DNA from: a virus
Length of the DNA: 39,067 bases
IMG/VR virus record: IMGVR_UViG_3300033153_009458
Span: 1 to 39,067 of that record
Strand: one strand, 5' to 3'
The position numbers were made by a program, and so were the translations under genes. Below the pieces are notes generated by a model, which worked only from the letters and a program-made list of their open reading frames with translations, ran no database searches and was not told the origin of the DNA. Shown piece by piece: positions 1-7,953 of the stretch; positions within the stretch are counted from its first letter, which is position 1, and each line of letters begins with the position of its first letter.

Positions 1-83
1 GCGAGTGCATCAGCTTTTTCATATTCGGCTTTAAGTTTATCGGCATCCATTGTGATATCGATTCTAGTTTTCTTTTTTGTCAT
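1..83 (-). CDS. 5' part of an unknown protein (runs off window)
   Basis: The first 27 codons of a leftward gene are present, starting at the ATG at 83; the rest lies outside the window. The start is supported by a strong ribosome site (AAAGGAG, 5 bases before the ATG). The visible residues are very polar (a lysine-rich start, then alternating acidic and basic residues). No family can be named from this fragment. Confidence 0.6.
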   Translation of the reverse strand, partial: MTKKKTRIDITMDADKLKAEYEKADAL

Positions 84-93
84 TTTTCTCCTT

Positions 94-462
94 TTATTTA
101 ATTTCTCGTTCTTCAATATAATAATAACCACCAGATGCTTCATAACATTCTTGTTTGTAATCTTTGGCAATTCCTTCATCCCAAAACATATCTACTAGAA
201 CATCAGGATCACAAAACACTAAAAAAATTTTATTTTTTTTCTTTGTTATTTGAGTTTCTGTATCTGATACATCTTCGGGCCAATCTTCTTCTTCTAAAAT
301 ATCAGAAAGTTTTTCAGTTATAGCGATGTTACAGGCATTCCATCCATTTTGAAAACCACTTCTTTTTTTGTATCCATCGTTACCTTTAATCGCTTTCGGG
401 TAAATACCTTCATCTGTCATGATAAGTATTGCTTTTTTAAGCCTTTTTATTTGTTCTTTCAT
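94..462 (-). CDS. Hypothetical 122-aa protein
   Basis: I do not recognise this protein. It has a basic N-terminus (KEQIKRLKKA), an acidic middle (EEEDWPEDVSD around residues 57-67) and a hydrophobic strand (IFLVFCD) followed by an aromatic tail rich in Tyr. It starts 15 bases after the CCA end of the upstream tRNA-His and has no clear Shine-Dalgarno sequence, so translation may depend on the processed 5' end or on an inner start. It ends 10 bases before the next leftward gene, consistent with an operon. Confidence 0.6.
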   Translation of the reverse strand: MKEQIKRLKKAILIMTDEGIYPKAIKGNDGYKKRSGFQNGWNACNIAITEKLSDILEEEDWPEDVSDTETQITKKKNKIFLVFCDPDVLVDMFWDEGIAKDYKQECYEASGGYYYIEEREIK

Positions 463-477
463 AATTTTTTGTTAATT

Positions 478-552
478 TGGGTTGATCTACGGGAGTCGAA
501 CCCGCCTGACATGGGCCACAACCATGCGCCTGACCGCTCGGCCAAGACCAAC
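478..552 (-). tRNA. tRNA-His (GTG)
   Basis: Read leftward, a 7-bp acceptor stem (TTGGTCT/AGATCAA), a D arm, an anticodon stem CATGG/CCATG around the loop TTGTGGC (anticodon GTG) and a T arm with TTCGA fold into a standard tRNA. The DNA supplies a G at position -1 (552), the opposing C73 discriminator (481) and CCA (478-480). G-1:C73 is the identity element of bacterial tRNA-His. The gene begins 5 bases after the stop codon of the upstream membrane-protein gene. Confidence 0.93.
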
Positions 553-556
553 ACGT

Positions 557-1438
557 TTAATGTGGTCCAGTATCATCCGTACCACGTTTTTTTGGATGCT
601 TTCTTGTATCATTTTGAACATATCCAAGCGGGACAGCTTTTCCATCTATTTGATTCCATAGTAAAGTATGTAATTTACCATCTATATACTTAACAGCATC
701 TTGATTATGATCTGAACTATCAACAGCCCTTATTATTTGTCCATCTCCTTGATAAAATATATTCGTTTTTTCATCATAATAATCAGGTGATTCTTGTGGA
801 TTTCTGTACCTTACACTAACAAAGTTTTTTAATAAATTTGCTGCTTGTTTTTTTGGTATTTTACCAATATCGACATGCTGTACATCTCTTTTCCAAAGAT
901 ATTCAATAGGATCTAATCGCAAGTCTGGTAAACCCCAATCAGCGTCCTTATATTGACACGATATACATCTTGCGTCTGGATCGTTACTATTTCTATTGTA
1001 CGCACATTTTAAACATCCACCGTGATAAGGGCGTTGATTTTTAATTGATTTGTCCAATCGATTCATTGCGTGCCTAAAAGTATTTTTGTTAAGTTCTTCT
1101 GTACTTTTAGGTGGAATAGCTTTTAACTCCTTTTTCAAAGCTGATGAAATTTTCAACGGTGACAAAAAAACTCCTTTTACAGCATTAACCGGTCTATCCA
1201 GTACATAAGGATGTTTCCGAATCCACTTCACAACAAGAAAATACTTGATGCTTTTAACAGCTAGTTTCGTGAATACCCAAATAGCTATTACAGAAATTAT
1301 TTTAAAAGATTTCTTGTACACCCAAATGAGTAGCTTCACGATAGGTCCGGGTGTAGTCATCATTTCTCGGTCATCTACCCCCGGACCACCAGCACTATAT
1401 CCGTATTGTGGATTTCTCATAGCTATAATTTTTTTCAT
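557..1438 (-). CDS. Putative membrane protein with a four-cysteine knuckle
   Basis: Unrecognised 293-aa protein. Residues about 33-72 hold one or two hydrophobic stretches (IVKLLIWVYKK, IISVIAIWVF, YFLVV), suggesting an N-terminal membrane anchor. Residues about 142-162 carry paired cysteines (CLKCAYN then CISCQY, with another C just before), as in a small zinc-binding knuckle. The C-terminal half is soluble-looking and Tyr/Asp-rich. It lies 7 bases after rnlA in the same orientation, so it is probably co-transcribed. The start has little Shine-Dalgarno support. Function unknown. Confidence 0.7.
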   Translation of the reverse strand: MKKIIAMRNPQYGYSAGGPGVDDREMMTTPGPIVKLLIWVYKKSFKIISVIAIWVFTKLAVKSIKYFLVVKWIRKHPYVLDRPVNAVKGVFLSPLKISSALKKELKAIPPKSTEELNKNTFRHAMNRLDKSIKNQRPYHGGCLKCAYNRNSNDPDARCISCQYKDADWGLPDLRLDPIEYLWKRDVQHVDIGKIPKKQAANLLKNFVSVRYRNPQESPDYYDEKTNIFYQGDGQIIRAVDSSDHNQDAVKYIDGKLHTLLWNQIDGKAVPLGYVQNDTRKHPKKRGTDDTGPH

Positions 1439-1445
1439 TAATTAT

Positions 1446-2615
1446 TTAACTTACATTACTAGATATACTCTCAAATCCTATATCTGTCAAGAACTTTCTT
1501 GCTTGCTCCAATTTATGCGTCTTTTTCAGAAAATGTAATTTAACCAAATTTTCTATATCATCCATTTCAAATTTAACATCATTTTCTTTGAATGTTATCA
1601 AATTCATCAAAAGATTAAAATACGGATAATCTTTGTACATCAAGACAATTTGTTTTCTTTTTAATGTGTACGTTCTGATGTACGTCTTTTTTAAAGTGTT
1701 CGTGACCATTTGTACGTATTGTTGAATGCAATGTGCAACTTCACCAGCGTACGTGCGTCTTGGATCATCTAATCTGATCTGAGAAACAAAATCGTCAAAT
1801 TTACCTTCTAAAACATGCCGTATAATGACGCTCTCGTGCGTTATTTCGTTAGTTAGTAAACTATGCAGTTGCGTGTACCAACTAGTCTTAATCTTAATCT
1901 GAAGGCCATTTTCGAACGTTATGACCCATCCTTCAGTGTCTTCAATTGTCTTTGCGTCTTCAATTAACTCATCTAAAGTTTTGTCAATTGATTCTGGTGG
2001 TTTACAAATATCAATCTCATGATTACCGATCATTTTTAATGGGTTTATTTTACTACCTGTAGCCAAGTCTCGGATAAAAATTAATCTTAAAAATTCTTTT
2101 TCACTGTACAGCACAATCTGGTTTGTCGGTGCTACATATTCAAAATACGGCATACATCCTTGGCTGTACATTCGTTGAATGAAAATTTCTAAATCTGGAT
2201 TCTTCTTAATATATTTGGTAGCCGCTATAGCTTGCGGGCTAGAAAATGTTTTTATCGTTTTGCAAAGTATATCTTGCCCGTTAACAGGAATCGGCATTAT
2301 TAAAGAACCATCCAATTTTTCGTGTACGTAGTCAATCTTTAAATTCTTTAAGTCTTTGTACTGTGTAATGCTAGATTCATTTAAATTGAAAAATTTCTCA
2401 ATGCCCGGAAACATCAATGTGTATTTTCCGTTATCAAGAAAAGTCAAACCACGCATTTCGGTCGATCCATCTTTACTGTACTTGACGAATGTAGATGCAT
2501 CAGCCAATCCGTAAGAAAAGATATGAAACGTGTATTTGTTGTTTATTTTTTCAACTTTGTATCTGAAGCAATCACTTTTTTGAGTTAAAGCAATTGCGGA
2601 TTCGAATGATAACAT
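1446..2615 (-). CDS. rnlA: T4 RnlA-like RNA ligase 1 (tRNA repair)
   Basis: ATP-dependent RNA ligase that joins 3'-OH and 5'-phosphate RNA ends; in T4 it reseals tRNA cut in the anticodon loop by PrrC. The 389-aa length is close to T4 RnlA (374). Visible motifs are the adenylated lysine K100 in EKLDGS (motif I), an upstream EMRGLTF and FFNLNE segment characteristic of Rnl1, a motif IIIa-like FEYVAPTNQIVLYSE (about 159-173), EGWVITFENG (motif IV) and QIKIKT (motif V). The start fits the T4 N-terminus, though it overlaps the upstream gene by 44 bases. T4 also uses polynucleotide kinase/phosphatase (Pnkp) to heal ends; none is seen in this window. Confidence 0.93.
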   Translation of the reverse strand: MLSFESAIALTQKSDCFRYKVEKINNKYTFHIFSYGLADASTFVKYSKDGSTEMRGLTFLDNGKYTLMFPGIEKFFNLNESSITQYKDLKNLKIDYVHEKLDGSLIMPIPVNGQDILCKTIKTFSSPQAIAATKYIKKNPDLEIFIQRMYSQGCMPYFEYVAPTNQIVLYSEKEFLRLIFIRDLATGSKINPLKMIGNHEIDICKPPESIDKTLDELIEDAKTIEDTEGWVITFENGLQIKIKTSWYTQLHSLLTNEITHESVIIRHVLEGKFDDFVSQIRLDDPRRTYAGEVAHCIQQYVQMVTNTLKKTYIRTYTLKRKQIVLMYKDYPYFNLLMNLITFKENDVKFEMDDIENLVKLHFLKKTHKLEQARKFLTDIGFESISSNVS

Positions 2616-2784
2616 TTTTTGTTTTAAACCTTAGTGAAATTTCGTGAACTAATAATACGGTGACAACAACAACCAAAGTGTACAAAAATACTAGTGGAAA
2701 AAAACCTGTATTAAAAAAACCGATTATTCCAATAACCATTGCAGATGGAAAAACTATCCGTTTTATTGTATTTAATTTATTCAT
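2572..2784 (-). CDS. Small two-helix membrane protein
   Basis: A 70-aa protein with two predicted membrane segments (IVFPSAMVIGIIGFF, about 10-24, and PLVFLYTLVVVVTVLLV, about 30-46) and a basic tail (RFKTKN...RIRNC). It starts in an ATGA overlap with the metzincin-like gene and its end overlaps the start of rnlA by 44 bases, so the three genes are translationally linked. The positive C-terminus suggests both ends face the cytoplasm. No family recognised. Confidence 0.7.
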   Translation of the reverse strand: MNKLNTIKRIVFPSAMVIGIIGFFNTGFFPLVFLYTLVVVVTVLLVHEISLRFKTKNVIIRIRNCFNSKK

Positions 2785-3179
2785 TTTGACCTCTTGGCAA
2801 TACTGATTAAACCTTTATCCATCTTTTCATCATTGCAAACAGCCGGTAAACTCGGATGCATTAAATAACTTTTCCGGTGATGTCTAGCGGCAAACAATGT
2901 GTGTGCTATTTCGTGAAACACAATATGTCTTAATTTCGATCCGTTGTATTCTATAACAGTTGTTTCTGGAATCCAAATAATATCATGATTATTCCGGCCA
3001 ACACCGAGATAATTATTCGGCATTTTTTCAGTGATACGCACATCAATACGTCTGAATGCATCACCGAGCAATTTCTTGGCTTCATAAATGTATTTTATCA
3101 CTTCTCGACGTTTCTTGTAAACATCGGAATTCATCTTTTTATTTTTTGCGTATCCGCAAGACATGTTTTTCTTTGACAT
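2781..3179 (-). CDS. Metzincin-like zinc metalloprotease
   Basis: 132 aa. Residues 89-93 read HEIAH, the zinc-binding HExxH motif, followed by H100/H101 and then SYLMHP (104-109), which looks like the Met-turn of metzincins (HExxHxxGxxH...M). The third histidine is one residue later than usual and the conserved Gly is missing, so it is a divergent member. An IIWIPE strand precedes the zinc helix, as in matrixins. It is the first gene after a strong promoter, with a good ribosome site (AAGGAG). No signal peptide is seen, so it probably acts in the cytoplasm. Its substrate is unknown. Confidence 0.68.
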   Translation of the reverse strand: MSKKNMSCGYAKNKKMNSDVYKKRREVIKYIYEAKKLLGDAFRRIDVRITEKMPNNYLGVGRNNHDIIWIPETTVIEYNGSKLRHIVFHEIAHTLFAARHHRKSYLMHPSLPAVCNDEKMDKGLISIAKRSK

Positions 3180-3220
3180 CTTTAGTCTCCTTAAAAGGTT
3201 TACTAATTGACTACACCTTT

Positions 3221-3249
3221 AATATAGTGACTTAGAGCTACTTTGTCAA
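3221..3249 (-). promoter_or_regulatory. Sigma70-type promoter for the metzincin-rnlA operon
   Basis: Leftward TTGACA (3244-3249), 17-base spacer, TATATT (3221-3226), followed by AAAGGTGTAGTCA. It lies about 42 bases before the metzincin-like ATG. The -35 is a perfect consensus, the spacing is optimal and the -10 has one mismatch, so host RNA polymerase should use it early in infection. Confidence 0.85.
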
Positions 3250-3265
3250 GAAAAAAATAGATTAA

Positions 3266-3289
3266 AATAGTCTGAATTAACAGACTATT
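3266..3289 (-). terminator. Intrinsic terminator of the late virion operon
   Basis: Perfect 9-bp stem (AATAGTCTG/CAGACTATT) with a 6-base AT loop, 3 bases after the stop codon of the last virion-block gene. A T-rich stretch ending in seven Ts follows in the leftward direction. It separates late genes from the early promoter at 3249. Confidence 0.7.
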
Positions 3290-3292
3290 AGA

Positions 3293-3817
3293 TTAATCTT
3301 CTTCTAGGAGTGCTTCGAACTTATGGGAAATGGTTACTTTATGAGATTCATCAAGATCAGGATTATCTTCATCGTCTTTATCCTTATCTTTTTTATCCTC
3401 TTTTTCTTCTTTTTTGTCATCTTTCTTGTCATCTTCTTCTTCATCCTTTTCATCAGCTAAAAGATGCGCTGAAGGTTTTTCTTTCTCGATGACTGTTTCT
3501 TCTTCTTCTGGATTCTCTGTAAACATTTTGATTGCAACTGGCCACTCAACGTCGAATTCACCTTCCCATGACTTAAAATAGCTTCCATCAACCATCACTT
3601 CTAATAAAGCTGCGTGTGATTCTTTTTTAAGCATATGTCGATATTCATTTAAATTTGGAACATCAGCATAGATTAAACCATCCTTGATTTCACAAGGAAA
3701 TGATAAATGTTGATCTTTATCACAAATAACTGTGAATTTAGCTTGTGGTTGACTTGTTGCATTCTCAATTTGCATTGAAAACTTTAAACGTTTGCCTATA
3801 TCTGCTTTGATTTTCAT
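3293..3817 (-). CDS. Probable virion-block protein with acidic tail
   Basis: 174 aa. The N-terminal ~95 residues look like a beta-rich domain (KFSMQIEN...KFTVICD...ALLEVMVDGSYFKSWEGEF). The remainder is an extremely charged Asp/Glu/Lys tract (about 105-155). The N-terminal domain resembles the next upstream gene (A.LE...D....WE signature), so the two are probably paralogues. Last gene of the late block, before a terminator and behind a late-promoter-like box 28 bases upstream. A scaffold, core or decoration role is possible but not shown. Confidence 0.7.
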   Translation of the reverse strand: MKIKADIGKRLKFSMQIENATSQPQAKFTVICDKDQHLSFPCEIKDGLIYADVPNLNEYRHMLKKESHAALLEVMVDGSYFKSWEGEFDVEWPVAIKMFTENPEEEETVIEKEKPSAHLLADEKDEEEDDKKDDKKEEKEDKKDKDKDDEDNPDLDESHKVTISHKFEALLEED

Positions 3818-3844
3818 AACGACCTTAAAATAATTATTTTAATA

Positions 3845-3852
3845 TATTTATG
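3845..3852 (-). promoter_or_regulatory. T4-late-promoter-like box
   Basis: Leftward CATAAATA, one mismatch from the T4 late promoter element TATAAATA, in the 41-base gap before the acidic-tail gene, 28 bases before its ATG. The same spacing is seen at two other virion-block starts. Confidence 0.45.
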
Positions 3853-3858
3853 TTTTGG

Positions 3859-4236
3859 TTAAAATTTAGGAGAAACTTTAACACCCGGCTTGCCTTTTAT
3901 GTCTTCTTCTTCAAATTTTACTTCGACTTTGATTTTATTTACCGGTTTTATCTCCATTTCTTCTTTTATTTCTTCAGAAACTAGTTGTATATCATCTTCC
4001 CATAAGACAACGTTGTATTCATCAAGTAATATTTCTAGTTTAGCGTGTGTAACTTGAGTATCTGGCCAAGAAATATGATCAAGAATAGGGATGTTTATTA
4101 ATCTGTGATTACCATCGAACCCAATGAAAAAAGTCGGTGTATAAAATAACATTCTTAATTTAGGTGTTTTTTCGGTACCTTTTATACCTAAATCAATTTC
4201 AACTTTGGTTTCTAATTTAGTGTTTAGTTCAATCAT
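3859..4236 (-). CDS. Hypothetical virion-block protein, paralogue of its neighbour
   Basis: 125 aa with a beta-rich core (LRMLFYTPTFFIGFDGNHRL, HAKLEILLDEYNVVLWEDDI) and a charged Glu/Lys C-terminal third. The core lines up with the N-terminal domain of the downstream 174-aa protein (A/KLE.L.D.....WE), so the pair probably arose by duplication and then diverged. The start overlaps the previous gene by 8 bases. Its place at the end of the structural operon suggests a minor virion or assembly protein. Confidence 0.65.
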   Translation of the reverse strand: MIELNTKLETKVEIDLGIKGTEKTPKLRMLFYTPTFFIGFDGNHRLINIPILDHISWPDTQVTHAKLEILLDEYNVVLWEDDIQLVSEEIKEEMEIKPVNKIKVEVKFEEEDIKGKPGVKVSPKF

Positions 4237-4519
4237 CTTGTATAAAATTTATATCATCTACAATTACACTCGGAAATTGTTTGTGTTTAGCGATTTCTTT
4301 GTACTCAAAGTTCGGTTTTACTTCTTGTACGTAATCTCCTTGAGAAATTTTTACACTAGTCAATAATAAAGTAATTTTTTTTGTTTCGTGTAATTCTGGA
4401 TCGGGTTTTAAATCGTAACCCATTCCATAAACACTAATCCCGACAACAGTTGTTCCACCCATCCAATGTGGATAAAAAATTTGCGGTCTTAACCATCTAG
4501 GTGCTAGTATACTTGGCAT
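4229..4519 (-). CDS. Hypothetical 96-aa virion-block protein
   Basis: The N-terminus is Trp/Pro/Gly-rich (APRWLRPQIFYPHWMGG) and hydrophobic (TTVVGISVYGMGYDL); the rest is beta-prone. No family recognised. It sits 8 bases after the 896-aa beta-helix protein and overlaps the next gene by 8 bases, so it belongs to the late operon and may be a small tail or fibre component. Confidence 0.62.
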   Translation of the reverse strand: MPSILAPRWLRPQIFYPHWMGGTTVVGISVYGMGYDLKPDPELHETKKITLLLTSVKISQGDYVQEVKPNFEYKEIAKHKQFPSVIVDDINFIQDD

Positions 4520-4527
4520 ATCAACTC

Positions 4528-7218
4528 TTAACTTGCTGTTCTACTTTCAGTATCACCTACTATAGAAATTGTAAATTCTCGATGTACATCCGGTGAACCA
4601 GCTTGTTTATAAATTTTGACTGTTTTTGTTCCATCGCCATTATCTATGACATCAGTTTCGTTTAACTCAGCACTCAATAATTTAAATAATGCTAGTCCGG
4701 CTGAATCAGATGTAACTCTATTTGTAATATCATCATCCCAAATTGCATCAGCTAAAAGTCCATAATCAACACCACCAGAACCGGCAAGACTTAAAGTTTT
4801 ACCCGTGGAATCGGTTGCTGTATGTTCAGTAATATCTTCATCCCAAACCGCGTCTGCTATATCCGCCGCTGTAATTACTTCAATAGACGATACTTCTGTA
4901 TAATCCATGAATAATTCATGTGAAGCGTTATATGTCGTAACATTATGAATTAATCTGATTTTTACTTCAGAACTATTTGTTCTATCTACATGTCGTTCGT
5001 AATATTCATGAGAATATGTTAAGTCTGATGTATTACCACCCGGCATAAATTCATTTATTAATAATTCCCATGATGTTGTTTCATAATTGTACGCCCACAA
5101 ATCTAAAAAATGTGTAAGAGCTGGTTGTCCGGCATATCTACCAAATAATGAAAAAACACCCGGTTTATGATCTGTAGAAGGTAAATTAAAAACATATTCA
5201 ACAGTAATTCCGTTTGTACCATCTTCATGAATTTCCCAGTATACATTATCTCTTGTTGCTGTATCTGCGTAGGTTCCTGTATCTACTGAACCGTAAATTG
5301 CTGTTCCAGATGAAGCCGCTGTATAGTCGGTTGATGTACTGGCTTGAATATCTGCTTTCGTTGCTAATTCAGCACCAAATGTTCCAGCCGTTAAATGGTT
5401 GGCGACAGTTTGATCCCATACCGTAGCTGGTATTGTAATATTTGTGTAAGATGTAAAAGATGTCGCAAAATTTTGTACAATACCAATTCCACCAATTAAT
5501 GCTTGTCCCGCTGTAATACTTGTATCTAAAACAACGAGATAAGTTCCTGATACTCCGATAACATTTGCTGCATTTGTAGAATTAGCAATAGTTATAAATC
5601 CACCAAAATTACCTAAACCTACGTTTGATGTTCCGTTCATATTAATAGTGACGGCATTAACCGCTGAACAATTTGTTCCTTGAAATTCACCACCATTAGC
5701 AATCGTAAAAGTTCCATCAAGAGCGCAATCATTCATCTGAGCATTTATACCTGTGAATCCTGTTAATAAATCACAACCACTAAAATGAGCATGTCCTGTC
5801 GCATCGCCTGTTATAGTTACATCTGTAAAAGATGCAACATCTATATCTTGATCATTTAAAGTTACAGTAGTTGAATCGACAGAATTAGAACTTATTGAGT
5901 AACCACCTACAGAAGTTGTTAATGTTGTATCACCCATTACATGAATAAGTGATATATTATTTTCAACAGCAATAGCTAAAACATCTGTCCAATTATCAGA
6001 AGGATTTTGAGCGGTTCCTAATGGAAATGCAGTACCAGATGATCCACCACCCTCAGAAATATGAACAATATCCCAATTTGTTTTTGTTATTGTTTCTCTA
6101 TTCAATAAACCATCTGTGATTAACGCGGTATAACTTGTTGCATTATCTACTAATACTCCAATCCCGTACAATCCAATAGTTCCATCAGAAATTGTTGAAT
6201 CGAGAATAATACGACCACCATCTATTTGCATAGATATTTTATTATTTGAAGATAAATTTTTAAATTCTATTTGCCCACTCCAATCTGTAAATGTCGCATC
6301 TTGACCAGTTCCACCCATATCAATAATAGGCGTATCATTTGGATCTACAACACTACAATTTTTGAAAATGGCATCTGTTGATCCCGCTAAAGCGATAGTT
6401 CCATATAAACCACAACTTTCCATTGTTCCGTTTACATAAGTAACATTCCCAACATTACAATTATTAAAAATAGTTCCACCATCTAAAATACCAGTAATCG
6501 TTCCATTTTCAAATTCACAATCGGGTGTATTAGCTGCATCTAAGATTGTAATTAACGATTTATTAGTCGATTCACCTACAACAATCATATTGTCAATATT
6601 ATCACCAGTTGTAAATGTAATATCCCCAATAATATATAATTTAGTTAAACCTCTAACACTAGCAATTAACATAGCATCTGGAACATTATTAACCGGTCTA
6701 TTTGGTTTTCCGATACCACCGGTTGTTCCAGCTTCGCCATTTATTACGTCAATTGTTACTCCACCATTAAATGATGCGTATTCAATATCCTGGGATGACA
6801 ATAAACCAGCCGAATTATAAGCTCTTACAGAAACTTGATTCGGATTTACTTTATCACCAACATTACTGTTTGCGCCCAATAAATCGACTGAATAAATTGC
6901 ATTTTCGAATGTGATTGTATAAGGGGTTAGAATTTCGACCACTCTCGCAAAAGATAAACCACCAAGCACAGTTTCAGTAGTATGGTTATGAGTTTTCAGC
7001 CATGTCATACCTTCCGGTTCATCTTCTAAATCTCTTAGAGCTAATCGAAATGAATCTAAATCAAGTTTCCAAATTTCGGTAGGATTGGATTGAGTTAATT
7101 GCATTGCGTACTTCGGCACTTGAATTATCGAAGTCGGCCAATGGACACTAATTAAATCATCATCGACTAAGTAATCTGATAAAACATAACCAAAATCTGA
7201 GTAATATTCATTAGCCAT
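4528..7218 (-). CDS. 896-aa beta-helix virion protein (tail fibre/spike type)
   Basis: Gly/Asn/Thr/Ser-rich with short repeating beta turns, characteristic of right-handed beta-helix fibres and spikes. Two successive modules of similar design, about residues 155-385 and 395-610, each begin with a strand-rich LYIIGDITFTT or LIHVMGDTTLTT segment, run through cysteine-marked coils (FNNCNV, FKNCSV; SGCDLL, MNDCAL) and end in a GIGV/GIGI-VxNATSxT element, so the protein contains an internal duplication. Near the C-terminus IADAVWDEDIT and LADAIWDDDIT form a second repeat pair; similar repeats occur in phage tail fibres. Probably surface exposed on the virion; receptor or glycan binding is an inference. 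Confidence 0.82.
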   Translation of the reverse strand: MANEYYSDFGYVLSDYLVDDDLISVHWPTSIIQVPKYAMQLTQSNPTEIWKLDLDSFRLALRDLEDEPEGMTWLKTHNHTTETVLGGLSFARVVEILTPYTITFENAIYSVDLLGANSNVGDKVNPNQVSVRAYNSAGLLSSQDIEYASFNGGVTIDVINGEAGTTGGIGKPNRPVNNVPDAMLIASVRGLTKLYIIGDITFTTGDNIDNMIVVGESTNKSLITILDAANTPDCEFENGTITGILDGGTIFNNCNVGNVTYVNGTMESCGLYGTIALAGSTDAIFKNCSVVDPNDTPIIDMGGTGQDATFTDWSGQIEFKNLSSNNKISMQIDGGRIILDSTISDGTIGLYGIGVLVDNATSYTALITDGLLNRETITKTNWDIVHISEGGGSSGTAFPLGTAQNPSDNWTDVLAIAVENNISLIHVMGDTTLTTSVGGYSISSNSVDSTTVTLNDQDIDVASFTDVTITGDATGHAHFSGCDLLTGFTGINAQMNDCALDGTFTIANGGEFQGTNCSAVNAVTINMNGTSNVGLGNFGGFITIANSTNAANVIGVSGTYLVVLDTSITAGQALIGGIGIVQNFATSFTSYTNITIPATVWDQTVANHLTAGTFGAELATKADIQASTSTDYTAASSGTAIYGSVDTGTYADTATRDNVYWEIHEDGTNGITVEYVFNLPSTDHKPGVFSLFGRYAGQPALTHFLDLWAYNYETTSWELLINEFMPGGNTSDLTYSHEYYERHVDRTNSSEVKIRLIHNVTTYNASHELFMDYTEVSSIEVITAADIADAVWDEDITEHTATDSTGKTLSLAGSGGVDYGLLADAIWDDDITNRVTSDSAGLALFKLLSAELNETDVIDNGDGTKTVKIYKQAGSPDVHREFTISIVGDTESRTAS

Positions 7219-7224
7219 AAAAAA

Positions 7225-7911
7225 TTAAGTATAAAAATCCGGTTCTTTTGCTTTTGTTGGTAAATTCGAACTTTGATAGTGAATATCAATTTTATGAAAA
7301 AATGGTTCTGGTGTTGTTGTCATTGTATTAGCTGTTAATACTACTCTCATCATTATTATTCCATCTACTAACATGTCATCTGTGTCTAATAATCCACCAG
7401 CACCACCGGAAGCTGATAATGCTGTTTCAGCTACCATGTGTTGATATTGTGTTGTTGATGCATTTTGTACTTTTACAATAGTAACTGGTGATGAAAAAGC
7501 GGCTACATCATGACTCTTAGCGTAAGAGCATTCATAACTAAATGTACATGCACCAGACGAAACACTGCCAGAAATATGCGACCAATGGGTGTGAATATGT
7601 AAATCTGTACCGGGTACGTAATCATGAGGTAAATGAAAATTAATATATGCATCATCATCTACTGTAAATTGCCATTGTTTTAAATTTCCCCTGTAGGTAT
7701 TCATAGTTGGTGGTGTATCACCATTGTCTGTGATGCTTTCTACTATGTCTCGCCAACCCCACGTTGGAGAAGCTATATCAACTTTTATACCAATTCCACT
7801 TGTTTTAGGAAATACTTTACCATTTGGAATATCTCTTAAATCTGTGATATTCTCATCCATTTCTAAATGAGTTAATGGTGTTCCTTTTACCGCTCTTGTT
7901 AAAATTGCCAT
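7225..7911 (-). CDS. Tail fibre/baseplate-type virion protein
   Basis: 228 aa. The N-terminus (AVKGTPLTHLEMDENI) matches the G.PLT..EMD.N element often found at the start of phage tail fibre and baseplate-wedge proteins. The rest is beta-rich with a histidine cluster (DLHIHTHWSHISG, about 103-115) that could bind metal in a trimeric fibre; this is inference. It lies 6 bases before the 896-aa fibre protein, behind an AAGAAAG ribosome site and a late-promoter-like box. Confidence 0.75.
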   Translation of the reverse strand: MAILTRAVKGTPLTHLEMDENITDLRDIPNGKVFPKTSGIGIKVDIASPTWGWRDIVESITDNGDTPPTMNTYRGNLKQWQFTVDDDAYINFHLPHDYVPGTDLHIHTHWSHISGSVSSGACTFSYECSYAKSHDVAAFSSPVTIVKVQNASTTQYQHMVAETALSASGGAGGLLDTDDMLVDGIIMMRVVLTANTMTTTPEPFFHKIDIHYQSSNLPTKAKEPDFYT

Positions 7912-7941
7912 AATATCTTTCTTAAATTTTGTTATTAAATT

Positions 7942-7949
7942 TATTTATT
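7942..7949 (-). promoter_or_regulatory. T4-late-promoter-like box
   Basis: Leftward AATAAATA, one mismatch from TATAAATA, in the gap between the 820-aa and 228-aa virion genes and about 30 bases before the ATG. The local AT richness makes this match weaker evidence than the others. Confidence 0.35.
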
Positions 7950-7953
7950 ATTT

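Noticed and set aside
349-693. 114-aa plus-strand frame
   Set aside because: It runs antisense to tRNA-His and the membrane-protein gene and has no ribosome site.
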